A stretch of 64,000 bases of DNA, taken from contig CAXXKC010000002.1 in assembly GCA_963674835.2 (NCBI GenBank), positions 496,001 through 560,000 on the forward strand. Reading direction: 5' to 3'. The stretch's first letter is position 1, and each line of letters opens with the position of its first letter. The stretch comes from G963674835 sp963674835. GTDB taxonomy: Bacteria > Planctomycetota > Planctomycetia > Pirellulales > Thermoguttaceae. The notes beneath the pieces are model-generated. The model was not told the DNA's origin, ran no database searches, and saw only the letters and a program-made list of their open reading frames with translations. Shown here piece by piece: positions 1 to 8,003 of this stretch. Both the position numbers and the translations under genes were made by a program.

Positions 1-467
1 ACATGGTCAACGCGGTCGAGTGGCTGGTCGGACCGGTCGAGCATGTGGCAGCCGACGCGGCCCATCAGGTGCTCGATGGAGTCGAGGTAGAAGACACCGT
101 GCACGCCATCGCGAGGCATGGCAACGTAATGGCCTCGTACAGCCTGAACCAATATCAGGCTCCCAATGAGACGACCATCACGGTGACTGGCGACCAGGGA
201 ACCGGCCGGTTGGAACTACACCGGAGCCGCTTGCGGTGGATGTCGAAGCCGGAAACGCCCTGGGAGGACGAGGATTTCGGCACGATCGAGCGCGACACGG
301 TCTTCGTTCGCCAGGCCAACGCGTTCCTCGACGCGATGGAACACAAGCGTCCCCCACTGTGCACGCTCGACGAGGGGATTCAAACGCTGAAGGTCAACCT
401 GGCGATGTTAGCCGCGGTCGAGCAGGGAAATTGGCAGCGGATCGATGACATCGGTCCGGAGGGGTGA
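1..467 (+). CDS. Gfo/Idh/MocA-family oxidoreductase, C-terminal part (5' truncated by window)
   Basis: The reading frame is open from the first base, so this is the C-terminal ~155 residues of a longer protein. It looks like the C-terminal alpha/beta substrate-binding domain of Gfo/Idh/MocA NAD(P)-dependent sugar or polyol dehydrogenases: an antiparallel sheet region (NYQAPNETTITVTGD, GRLELHRSRLRW), then the usual closing helices where a FLDAM segment precedes a PPLCTLDEGIQTLKVNLAML segment. The Rossmann domain would lie upstream of the window. It ends in TGA at 465-467, overlapping the Shine-Dalgarno (GGAGGGG) of the SDR gene that starts 6 bp later, so it belongs to the same operon. The substrate cannot be deduced. 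Family confidence is good from the fold-like C-terminal pattern and from the full-length paralogue-type gene at 2077-3039. Confidence 0.8.
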   Translation, partial: MVNAVEWLVGPVEHVAADAAHQVLDGVEVEDTVHAIARHGNVMASYSLNQYQAPNETTITVTGDQGTGRLELHRSRLRWMSKPETPWEDEDFGTIERDTVFVRQANAFLDAMEHKRPPLCTLDEGIQTLKVNLAMLAAVEQGNWQRIDDIGPEG

Positions 468-473
468 GCGCCC

Positions 474-1268
474 ATGAGTTCGCCTGAGAAACGCAAGGTA
501 TTGGAGCTGTTCAGCCTGGCTGGCAAGGTGGCGGTGGTCACTGGGGGTGCGGGGTTGTACGGGCGTCAGATTGCCGAGGCGTTGGCCGAGGCCGGCGCCC
601 GCACGTTTATGGCCAGCCGGAACGTGCAGAAGCTCGAGTCGCAAGCCGAGATGTTCCGCGCGGAAGGTCTCGACGTGACCGCGTTGGAACTGGACCAGGG
701 AGACGAGTCGTCGATCCATCGGCTGTTCGACCAGGTGGTCGCGGTGGCAGGCGGAGTGGACGTGCTCGTGAACAACGCGGTGCTTCGGCCGATGGCCGAC
801 TGGTCCAGCCCGGCGGCCGATTTCGCGACAAGCATGCAGGTGAACGCGACGGGCGTATTCGTGATGACGCGCACGTTCGGCGAGCACATGGCCGAGCGTG
901 GCGGTGGGAGCATCGTCAATGTGGGGTCGATCCAGGGGATGGTCGGGCCCGATTTCACGCTCTACGAGGGCTTGGGTTGGGGCACGCCGCCGGACTACTT
1001 CTTCCACAAGGGCGGGATGATCAACTTCTCGCGGTTCGCCGCCTCGAAGCTGGGGCCTCGCGGCGTACGCGTGAATACGATCAGTCCGGGCGGCTTTTTC
1101 AACGACCAGGATCCCCGTTTCGTGGAACGCTACAACCGCCGAACGTTCCTTGGCCGAATGGCCAATGAGTCGGACCTGAAGGGAGTGATCGTCTTCTTGG
1201 CCTCCGACGCATCGGCGTATCTTACGGGGGCCAATATCGCCGTCGACGCAGGATACACAAGCAAATGA
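474..1268 (+). CDS. SDR-family oxidoreductase, PtmA-like (264 aa)
   Basis: Short-chain dehydrogenase/reductase of classical length. The N-terminal nucleotide-binding motif is TGGAGLYG. NNAV follows in the middle, then the catalytic Ser (VGSIQG) and YxxxK (YFFHK), and the ISPGGFF loop. Between Ser and Tyr there is an extended loop (GPDFTLYEGLGWGTPPD) that ordinary FabG-type SDRs lack. From memory, the same extended loop and the ISPGG-F-NDQ stretch occur in SDRs of flagellin and nonulosonate sugar-modification loci (PtmA type), so a nucleotide-sugar or sugar-acid substrate is likely. Start ATG 474 is preceded by GGAGGGG at good spacing. It overlaps the next SDR by ATGA, indicating translational coupling. 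Confidence 0.88.
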   Translation: MSSPEKRKVLELFSLAGKVAVVTGGAGLYGRQIAEALAEAGARTFMASRNVQKLESQAEMFRAEGLDVTALELDQGDESSIHRLFDQVVAVAGGVDVLVNNAVLRPMADWSSPAADFATSMQVNATGVFVMTRTFGEHMAERGGGSIVNVGSIQGMVGPDFTLYEGLGWGTPPDYFFHKGGMINFSRFAASKLGPRGVRVNTISPGGFFNDQDPRFVERYNRRTFLGRMANESDLKGVIVFLASDASAYLTGANIAVDAGYTSK

Positions 1269-2056
1269 TTACGAAGAACTTGTTCGATCTGAGCGGGAAC
1301 GTTGCGTGTCTCGTGGGAGGCGGCGGATATCTGGGCAGACCGATTGGCGAGGCGCTGGCGGCTCACGGTGCCCATGTTGTCGTGGCCGACAACCGTCAGG
1401 AGGCCGCCGAGCAGGCCGCAGAGCGGTTGGTTTCGGCGGGATACTCCGCGGAGGCCATCGTTCTGGACATCGTCGACGAGGCGGGCGTGGCTGCGGCGTT
1501 GGACGACTTGGTGCGCCGGCATGGGCATCTGGACGTCGCGGTCAACGCGACGGCCTACTCCACGGGAAAGAAGATGGAGGAGATGTCGCTGGCCGATTGG
1601 GAAGCGGGGACGCGGGTCACGCTGTCGGGTGCGTTCGTGCTGGGACGGGAAGCCGGGCGGATCATGGTCGGACAGCATCGCGGCAGCATCATCCAGTTCG
1701 GCAGCATGTACGGTCTGGTGAGCCCGGATCCCCGAGTGTACGGCGAGCGATGGAACTGCAATCCGCCCGACTACGAAGCGGCCAAAGCGGGCATTCTGCA
1801 ATTGGTCCGCTACCAAGCTGTGATGTGGGCTCCGGAGGGAGTTCGCGTGAACGCCGTCGTGCCGGGCCCCTACCCGAACCCGGTCGGACAGGGCGCCGAC
1901 GCCGAATTCGTGGCGAAGCTGAGCCACCGTGTACCGATGGGCCGCGTCGGGCGAGCCGAAGAGATCGCCGGCGCCGTGGTGTTTCTCGCGTCGGGTGCGG
2001 CGAGCTACGTGACGGGAACGTACATCGTCGTCGATGGCGGCTGGACCGCGTGGTAA
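1265..2056 (+). CDS. SDR-family oxidoreductase, second of a tandem pair (263 aa)
   Basis: A second SDR, start-stop overlapped (ATGA, 1265-1268) with the previous one and clearly related to it. Cofactor motif VGGGGYLG, middle NATAYS (a divergent NNAG), catalytic Ser in FGSMYG, YEAAK as YxxxK, and a C-terminal VDGGWTAW. It shares the extended Ser-to-Tyr loop (VSPDPRVYGERWNCNPPD), so the pair probably arose by tandem duplication and acts on similar sugars. The coupled pair might form a heteromeric enzyme or carry out sequential oxidation and reduction. The inference of a sugar substrate rests on the loop and on the flanking Gfo/Idh/MocA genes. Confidence 0.88.
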   Translation: MITKNLFDLSGNVACLVGGGGYLGRPIGEALAAHGAHVVVADNRQEAAEQAAERLVSAGYSAEAIVLDIVDEAGVAAALDDLVRRHGHLDVAVNATAYSTGKKMEEMSLADWEAGTRVTLSGAFVLGREAGRIMVGQHRGSIIQFGSMYGLVSPDPRVYGERWNCNPPDYEAAKAGILQLVRYQAVMWAPEGVRVNAVVPGPYPNPVGQGADAEFVAKLSHRVPMGRVGRAEEIAGAVVFLASGAASYVTGTYIVVDGGWTAW

Positions 2057-2076
2057 CTTGAAATGAGGACGCTTCG

Positions 2077-3039
2077 ATGGCGCTGGTGTCGGATCCGAAT
2101 TGCATTCGCCTCGCCATGCTAGGGATGGTGGATGGCAACGGCCACCCATTCAGCTGGAGTGCAATCATCAACGGCGACTACGATGCCCAGGCGATGGCCG
2201 ACTGCGGTTTTCCGCTGATCCCGGCATATCTTGATGAGCAACCGAAGGAGGCTCTGGGAATCGACGGGGCGAAGGTCACGCACGTGTGGTGCGACAACCC
2301 GGCCGATGCTGCACGCGTTGCCCACGCAACGCACATTCCCAACGTGGTCGCCCGACCGGAGGATGTGCTGGGGGAAGTCGACGCCGTGATTATTCCCACC
2401 GATCACGGTTGGGAACATGTCGATCGGGCCCGTCCGTTCATCGAGGCCGGTTTGCCGGTCTTCATCGACAAACCTCTAGCCGATCGCGAAGACGACCTCC
2501 GGCAGTTTGTGCGTTGGCACGCGGAGGGGAAGCACTTCGTGTCGACCAGCGCCATGCGCTACGCCCGAGAGTTCGCGCGGATGCAGGAGCAGTTCGACCA
2601 GATCGGGCAACTGCGTCTGCTGACCGGGACCATGAGCAAGAGCTGGGAGCGTTATGGGATTCATATTCTAGAGGCCGTCTTCCCGATGCTGACGCCGGGA
2701 GGATGGTTGACCGCAACGAACACGGGCGGTGAGAAGTCGAGCATCGTTTGCCTGCGGCACCGCGAGGGGGTGGACGTTGTGCTGGCGGTCGTCGACGACC
2801 TGTATGGGGCGTTCGGATGCGTCAATGCCTATGGCACGCAGGGATTCCTCGGCGAACATTTTTCGGATACGTTCTATTCGTTCAAGAGGCAATTGGAGAC
2901 GTTCGTCGACTATCTGCGAACCGGCCAGCCGCCGTTTGATTTCGCGGAGACGGTTGAGCAGATTCGGACCATCATTGCCGGCATCCGCAGCCGCGAACAG
3001 GGCGGCCGCACCGTCAAGCTTGAGGAGATAGACATCTAG
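2077..3039 (+). CDS. Gfo/Idh/MocA-family oxidoreductase (320 aa)
   Basis: NAD(P)-dependent sugar-type dehydrogenase. The N-terminal part contains a Rossmann-like segment, then a DAVIIPTDHG strand and a GLPVFIDKPLADR segment. The latter is the family signature in which the Lys of the EKP-like motif (here DKP) is catalytic. The C-terminal half is the beta-sheet substrate domain ending in helices (FDFAETVEQIRTIIAGIRS). The N-terminus is atypical: the first ~45 residues (ALVSDPNCIRLAMLGMVDGNGHPFSWSAIING) replace the tidy GxGxxG, suggesting a divergent subfamily. Start ATG 2077 has GAGGAC upstream. It lies 20 bp after the SDR pair and 16 bp before the next gene, so all belong to one operon. Confidence 0.85.
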   Translation: MALVSDPNCIRLAMLGMVDGNGHPFSWSAIINGDYDAQAMADCGFPLIPAYLDEQPKEALGIDGAKVTHVWCDNPADAARVAHATHIPNVVARPEDVLGEVDAVIIPTDHGWEHVDRARPFIEAGLPVFIDKPLADREDDLRQFVRWHAEGKHFVSTSAMRYAREFARMQEQFDQIGQLRLLTGTMSKSWERYGIHILEAVFPMLTPGGWLTATNTGGEKSSIVCLRHREGVDVVLAVVDDLYGAFGCVNAYGTQGFLGEHFSDTFYSFKRQLETFVDYLRTGQPPFDFAETVEQIRTIIAGIRSREQGGRTVKLEEIDI

Positions 3040-3055
3040 TCGTTTGAGCGCAACC

Positions 3056-4156
3056 ATGATTTCACCAGCCTCCAGCCTCATCGGCGCACCGATCGAGGAC
3101 CTCGACACGCCCGTGTTGCTTCTGGACGGGCCGGCGTCGGACCGGAACGTGCGGCGCATGGCCGATTTCTTCCGCGGTCGCAAGGCGCAACTGCGGCCGC
3201 ACTTCAAGAACCACAAGTGCCCGGCGATCGCGCGGCGGCAAATGGAGGCCGGATCGGCGATTGGCATGACGTGCGCCAAGCTGGGTGAGGCCGAGGTGTT
3301 GGCGGCGCACGGCGTGGAAGACATCCTGATCGCCAACCAAGTGGTGGGGCGGCGGAAAGTGGCCCGCCTGGTCGCTCTGGCGGGGAAGGTCCGTTTGACT
3401 GTTGCGGTCGACGATGTGCGGCAAGCCCAAACGATCTCTGAGGCGGCAAAGGCGGCGGACACGATGGTCGGCCTGTTGGTGGAAGTTGATATCGGCATGG
3501 GCCGTTGTGGTGTCGCCCCCGGCGAACCGACTTTGAAGCTGGCCGAGGCGGTGGCCGCGATGCCGGGCGTCGAGTTCCGCGGCATTCAAGCCTACGAGGG
3601 TCATGCCGTGTATGTGAACGATGCCGCGCAAAGGGCGGAGAAGGTTCGGCAGTCGATGCAATTGGCTGTCGATACGCGGCGACTTCTTGAGAGCCGGGGC
3701 CTTGCGGTGGCGGTGATCAGCGGCGGGTCTTCGTCGACCTACCAGATCACGGGCTTGATTGACGGGGTTGACGAGATCCAGGCGGGCACGTACGCGACGA
3801 TGGATTGGCGCTATGCGCAGATGGTTCCAGAGTTCGAGGTGGCCCTGTCGGTGCTCGCCCGGGTGATCAGCAAGCGACGGGGGGTGGCCGTACTGGATGT
3901 GGGGATCAAGGGGGCCGGCTGCGAGTTTGGGCCGCCGCGGATCAAGGACCACCCCGGGGTGGAAATTCCGACGTTTCTCTCCGAAGAACACGGTGTCGTG
4001 AAGAAGGCCCCCGACGCGTGGCGTGTCGGCGATGCAGTTCATCTGTTGCCCAGCCACGCCTGCACCACGTGCAATCTGCACCGGGCGATGGTCGTGCACG
4101 ACCAGGGGCGAGTCGTCGACGTTTGGGACATCGAGGGCTCGGGTAAGCTGGCCTGA
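3056..4156 (+). CDS. Fold-type III PLP enzyme, D-serine dehydratase / D-threonine aldolase (DSD1-like, ~366 aa)
   Basis: The N-terminal alanine-racemase-like barrel has the PLP-lysine motif RPHFKNHK, and SGGSSSTYQI forms the phosphate-binding region. The C-terminal beta domain carries LLPSHACTTCNLH. In this family the His-x-Cys pair (HAC) binds the catalytic Zn of DSD1-type D-serine dehydratases, while D-threonine aldolases carry His-x-Asp, so the dehydratase branch is favoured. It is the last gene of the 1-4156 operon. ATG 3056 is taken as start. A TTG at 3044, four codons upstream and nearer the GAGGAG at 3022-3027, is an alternative. In the operon context the real substrate may be a beta-hydroxy-D-amino acid or amino sugar derivative, which is inference. 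Confidence 0.85.
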   Translation: MISPASSLIGAPIEDLDTPVLLLDGPASDRNVRRMADFFRGRKAQLRPHFKNHKCPAIARRQMEAGSAIGMTCAKLGEAEVLAAHGVEDILIANQVVGRRKVARLVALAGKVRLTVAVDDVRQAQTISEAAKAADTMVGLLVEVDIGMGRCGVAPGEPTLKLAEAVAAMPGVEFRGIQAYEGHAVYVNDAAQRAEKVRQSMQLAVDTRRLLESRGLAVAVISGGSSSTYQITGLIDGVDEIQAGTYATMDWRYAQMVPEFEVALSVLARVISKRRGVAVLDVGIKGAGCEFGPPRIKDHPGVEIPTFLSEEHGVVKKAPDAWRVGDAVHLLPSHACTTCNLHRAMVVHDQGRVVDVWDIEGSGKLA

Positions 4157-4314
4157 ACGACGGTTCTTGTGCGGCGGGCGGTGGCGACGTGCACATGATG
4201 ATCGGGTGGGCCGCGTTGGCCACGATTCCACTTGAGAACCGGCGCCGTGCGTGATAGTCTGCAACGGATGCGTCGAGTGCGCACTAGCGACCACCGGAAG
4301 AGAAGGAGAAGTCG

Positions 4315-5724
4315 ATGATTCCCCGAGCAAGGCTATTCGGTTATGCGTCGTCGGTCGTCGTCCTGCTGGTCGCGTCGTCGTCATTGGCGGCGGACGTAAG
4401 TATGGTTCTCCTGTCCGGCGCGCCGGAGCAGATTGGGACGACCTGGGGCGAGCTGAACAAGGAGGCGATCGTTCGCGACATGGAGGCGACCTTCCTCAGC
4501 CGGGCAAAGGCGGCAGGGATTAGCAAGGAAACGCTCATCGAGCGTGCGGCGGTTCGCAACCGGATCGTCGAGGAGATCGCGCCTCATTGGCTCGCTGAAG
4601 CTCGAGCCATCGCACGGGCCGCCGGTGTGGATGAAGAACTATACATCGCCTTTTCTGGGACCGTCACACGCGGCGTCTTTCTGAAAGCGGAGAAGAAGGC
4701 GGCCACCGCCTCGACCTCCCCGGCCAAAGGTGCGATTGTCGAATGTACGTCGTACTCCGTTCCGCGGGACCGGGCCGAGAACGGCACCATCTTCTTCCAC
4801 AAGACCCGCGACAACAAAGACCGGTCGCAGGTGGCCATCATCGTGGAGAGCTCGGTGGCAGGCGTCAACAAGTTCATCGGCGTCACGGACGTGGGCACAA
4901 TCAACCCGCTATCGATGGCGGTCAACGATAAGGGCGTGGCCATTGCGGGCGATTATCCGGCGAACCTGAAGAAGGACTCGTCGACGCTCGTGCTTCCGCC
5001 GGCCAAGCCGCAGTATCGGGGCCTGGGCGGGGGAGCCGTCGTGCGGCATATTGCGGAGCGGGCTTCGTCGTCGAAACAAGCGCTTGAGATCCTGACGGAC
5101 CTAGTCAAGAAGGGTTACTATGCCGGAGGCGACGTGAACGGTAAGCACTGGCTGTTCGTCGATCGCCAGGGAGTGATCCTGGAAGCGTGCAGCAACGCGC
5201 GCCACGTGGTCTCCATGGTTCACACCAAGGAGGCATACTTCAGCCGGTTCAATAAGAGCGAGCCGGTGATCCGGTTGCGAGCGGCAGACAAAGTGGACTT
5301 CCCGATGTTCCAGAGTGTCTTCCGCGAACGGCCGATTCTGACGGGGCAATCGGTCTCGGGGATGACGGTCGAGATTGACCCGGAATGCCCGCACTTGCTG
5401 ACCGTCGCGTGGATCTCACTGCCTGCGCGGTTGGCCGCGATTCCGGTATTCATGGGGCAGCGGCGAACGCCGGCGTCTCTGGCCGATGGCACCGTTTACG
5501 CCTTGGGCAAGGGCACCGCCACACGTGGCGACCGGTGGAAAGCGGAGAAATCGCGTTGGGAAGCGATGGAATCGGCGATGCACGCCGAGAAGGAGGCACT
5601 GCGGCAGGACGTAAAGAAGAGCATCAAGGCCGGCAACCCGTTAGAAGCGGATATCGAGCGGCTGGAGAACTGGTCCAAGGATAAAACGGCGGCCGTTTTG
5701 GAGGCGGTCGACGGTACGAAGTGA
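4315..5724 (+). CDS. C45-family autoproteolytic acyltransferase/hydrolase, secreted (469 aa)
   Basis: An N-terminal signal peptide (hydrophobic stretch ending SSSLAADV) indicates export. Residues ~40-140 precede VECTSYSV, where Cys144 is the likely N-terminal nucleophile after self-cleavage, as in acyl-CoA:6-aminopenicillanate acyltransferase-like (peptidase C45, Ntn-hydrolase) proteins. Downstream are Ntn-fold strands FHKTRDNKDRSQ, NPLSMAVNDKGVAIAGDYP and KHWLFVDRQGVILEACSN. The C-terminal ~100 residues are charged and helical. Start ATG 4315 has AGAAGGAGAA upstream. The gene is monocistronic-looking and convergent with the cytochrome peroxidase, with a strong stem-loop between them. The natural amide substrate is unknown. 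Confidence 0.8.
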   Translation: MIPRARLFGYASSVVVLLVASSSLAADVSMVLLSGAPEQIGTTWGELNKEAIVRDMEATFLSRAKAAGISKETLIERAAVRNRIVEEIAPHWLAEARAIARAAGVDEELYIAFSGTVTRGVFLKAEKKAATASTSPAKGAIVECTSYSVPRDRAENGTIFFHKTRDNKDRSQVAIIVESSVAGVNKFIGVTDVGTINPLSMAVNDKGVAIAGDYPANLKKDSSTLVLPPAKPQYRGLGGGAVVRHIAERASSSKQALEILTDLVKKGYYAGGDVNGKHWLFVDRQGVILEACSNARHVVSMVHTKEAYFSRFNKSEPVIRLRAADKVDFPMFQSVFRERPILTGQSVSGMTVEIDPECPHLLTVAWISLPARLAAIPVFMGQRRTPASLADGTVYALGKGTATRGDRWKAEKSRWEAMESAMHAEKEALRQDVKKSIKAGNPLEADIERLENWSKDKTAAVLEAVDGTK

Positions 5725-5827
5725 CACCACGTACTGGGCGCGACGGTGTGCGAAACGGGGTCGTGCTGCTTCCCGTCTTGCGAAGCGCCCCCCGCCCTTG
5801 TGCAGGCAAGAAGACGAACCGGTGCAC

Positions 5828-5859
5828 CCTTCGGGCCGACCCAGATGTCGGCCCGAAGG
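5828..5859. terminator. 13-bp perfect stem-loop between convergent genes
   Basis: Bases 5828-5840 pair perfectly with 5847-5859 around a 6-nt loop. The hairpin sits between the stop codons of the converging C45 hydrolase (5724) and cytochrome c peroxidase (5892), so it can serve both transcripts. No long T-run follows on either strand, so it may act as an RNA 3'-end barrier or a Rho-assisted terminator rather than a classical intrinsic one. Confidence 0.65.
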
Positions 5860-5891
5860 ACTTGACCGGACGGATTTTGTCGGAAAGGCGC

Positions 5892-7406
5892 CTACTTCTT
5901 CGTAACAGGCAGGGCTGGCGGCTCCATGATCGGGTACTCGCCGGAGAGGGCCTTGAGGAACTCGACGAGGTCCTTCTGGTCTTGGGCGGTGAGCTTGTCG
6001 TCGCGGACGGCCTTCATCATGCCCGAGAGGTTCGGATTGTCCTTGCCGCCGGCGGCCATGAGGGCTACGGCGTCTTCCAGCGTGGCGGCACTGCCGTCGT
6101 GGAAGTAGGGATAGGTGTCGGCCACGTCGCGCAGCGACGGCACGCGGAACTTGCCCATGTCGCGGTCGCGACCAGTGACCTTCTTGCGGCCCGGATCGGG
6201 GTCCTTCTTGTCCATACCAACGCCGGCATTGACGAAGGCGTAGTTGCTGAACAGGGGCGGCGTGTGGCAGCCGGCACAAGCGTCCTTAAAGAGTTCCATC
6301 CCGCGCTTCTGGGCATCGGTTAACGCCTTTTCATCGCCAGCCTTGTAGCGGTCGTACGGCGAGTTGCCGCTGAGGATCGTGCGCTCGAAGGCGGCAATGG
6401 CTTTACCGAAGTTCTCCTTGTTGATCGGCTGGCCGAAGACTTTTTGGAAGCGCTCACGATACTCGGGGACTTTCTCGAAATTGCCCACGAGTGCATCCAT
6501 GGAGTGCCCCATTTCGATCGGGTTTTCGACCGGCCCGAGCGCCTGCTCTTCGAGGCTCGCCGCGCGGCCATCCCAGAATTGTGACGTGGCGTAGGCGGAG
6601 TTGATCACCGTCGGCGCATTGCGGTCGCCCTTTTGCTCTTTGACACCTGTGCTGGTGGGTGTGTGTTCGGCCCACGCCATCTTGGGATCGTGGCAAGTGG
6701 CGCAGGAGATCGTTTCGTCATTGCTCACCCGCTTGTCGAAATACAACATCTTGCCCAGTTCAACTTTTTCGGGCGTCATGGGGTTGTCGAGCGGGACGGG
6801 AACCGGTGGCAGGCCGAGCGGGACGGTCGACGCGGCCTTCGCGTCGGCAGCCGGCTTCTTTTCCTCGGGTTTAGCCTCGGGCTTCTTCTCCTCCGGCTTG
6901 GCTTCGGGCTTCTTTTCCTCGGGTTTCGCCTCGGGCTTCTTCTGTTCGGGTTTGGCTTCAGGCTTATTTTCGGCTGGCTTGGCCTCAGCCGGCTTGGTTT
7001 CCGCGGGCTTGGCCTCGGGCTTCTTCTCTTCGGGTTTGGCGTCGGCGGGCTTCGGTTCAGCCGGCTTCATTTCGGCTGGTTTGGCTTCTGCCGCCGGCGG
7101 GGTAGCTTCTGGCTGGGCCGCTTCAGCGGGCTTCTCGGCAGGCTTCTCAGCAGGCTTTTCGACCGGCTTCTCGGCGGCCGCCGGGGTAGCCTCTTGGGCC
7201 GGCTTGGACTCGGTCATGCCGCTTTCGGGCAGCGGAGGTAATTCGGGTGAAGCGGGTTTCTCAGCTTCTTCGCCCGGTTGCTCGGCCGTGGCTGCTGGCT
7301 GGTCGGACGGCGGACTGCCTTGCTTCTGCGGCTCCTGTTGGCAGCCAACAACGATGGCCAGCAAGGCCGTCCCCACAAGCATGTGAAACCAATGGATCGT
7401 TTTCAT
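5892..7406 (-). CDS. Di-heme cytochrome c peroxidase/MauG-family lipoprotein with A/K/P/E-rich linker (504 aa)
   Basis: The N-terminus ends in a lipobox-like VGCQQ (Cys22), so the protein is probably membrane-anchored on the periplasmic face. Residues ~40-190 are low complexity, built of repeated EAKPAE/KPEEKKPE units. The catalytic part begins with LPLGLPPVPVPLDNPMTPEKVELGK. It contains two heme c sites, CATCH and CAGCH, and typical CcpA/MauG segments (RNAPTVINSAY, FWDGRAASLEEQA, YFHDGSAATLEDAV). These enzymes reduce hydrogen peroxide with electrons from small cytochromes or perform related oxidations. Start ATG 7406 has AAAGGAG upstream. The linker probably spans the periplasm or wall space. 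Heme peroxidase confidence is high. Confidence 0.93.
   Translation of the reverse strand: MKTIHWFHMLVGTALLAIVVGCQQEPQKQGSPPSDQPAATAEQPGEEAEKPASPELPPLPESGMTESKPAQEATPAAAEKPVEKPAEKPAEKPAEAAQPEATPPAAEAKPAEMKPAEPKPADAKPEEKKPEAKPAETKPAEAKPAENKPEAKPEQKKPEAKPEEKKPEAKPEEKKPEAKPEEKKPAADAKAASTVPLGLPPVPVPLDNPMTPEKVELGKMLYFDKRVSNDETISCATCHDPKMAWAEHTPTSTGVKEQKGDRNAPTVINSAYATSQFWDGRAASLEEQALGPVENPIEMGHSMDALVGNFEKVPEYRERFQKVFGQPINKENFGKAIAAFERTILSGNSPYDRYKAGDEKALTDAQKRGMELFKDACAGCHTPPLFSNYAFVNAGVGMDKKDPDPGRKKVTGRDRDMGKFRVPSLRDVADTYPYFHDGSAATLEDAVALMAAGGKDNPNLSGMMKAVRDDKLTAQDQKDLVEFLKALSGEYPIMEPPALPVTKK
6840..7190 (-). repeat. Degenerate short tandem repeats encoding K/P/E/A linker
   Basis: Inside the peroxidase gene, 12-30 bp units recur many times. 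They encode alternating KPEEKKPEA, KPAEAKPAE and related octets over ~120 residues, and the same words (ttcggg, cttctt, ggtttggc) are visible on the plus strand. The encoded stretch is expected to be an extended, charged spacer. Copy number may vary between strains by slippage. Confidence 0.85.
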
Positions 7407-8003
7407 CGAGCCCCACTCCTTTCGACAATCGAGTACCCTTCGCAGGCGATGGACACGCCCGCGCTTACGATGTCCGTTCGTCCGGCAACGTGCCGATCAG
7501 CGCCGCCGACGGCGCGGGGTCATTGTACCGGGGCGGTCGGCCTACCACAAGAAGTTGGAGTCTGCCGGATGGCCATTTTCGCGTTGCAGGTCAAGGAGAA
7601 GTCGTGCGGTGCGAACCAGCATCGGGCGGGTCAGAGTGATCGCCCGTCTGAGGGGAGTTGCCGCCCTCATCGCCCTGCCGTGTTTGTTTCGCGTAAGAAC
7701 TGTCCAGTTAGGCGGGGAAATTGGCGACGGTTCTCCAACCTTCCGCGAGCGGTCGACGTAATGGAAAGTACACGGTATCGGCGCATCGATCGGAGGATTA
7801 ATCTGACGGCGTCGGTAGGTAGGGCAATGCGATACTAGTTTCGGGGTAGGTCTGACGGCCAGTTGTGCCTATGATGCTTATTGAATCGGCTTTGCCGGCT
7901 ACGCGCGTTCGGGGCAGCTCTGTTGTTCGCGGGCGGATACTCTGCCGGGGCCGCGCATTGGACCACGATCCCGAACCGGTTCTTTACCAAGAGAAAGGTC
8001 TCC
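7407..8003. other. Divergent intergenic region (597 bp), no gene seen
   Basis: This lies between the minus-strand peroxidase and the plus-strand M16 peptidase, so it must carry both promoters, but I could not identify convincing -35/-10 pairs. The open frame upstream of the M16 start (from 7881) lacks an ATG and a Shine-Dalgarno and is not taken as coding. Only the AGAAAGG at 7992-7998 before ATG 8004 is clear. Confidence 0.5.

Noticed and set aside
3062..4384. 440-residue minus-strand frame opposite the DSD1-like gene
   Set aside because: Antisense shadow of a strongly supported PLP enzyme, with Arg/His/Pro-rich nonsense composition.
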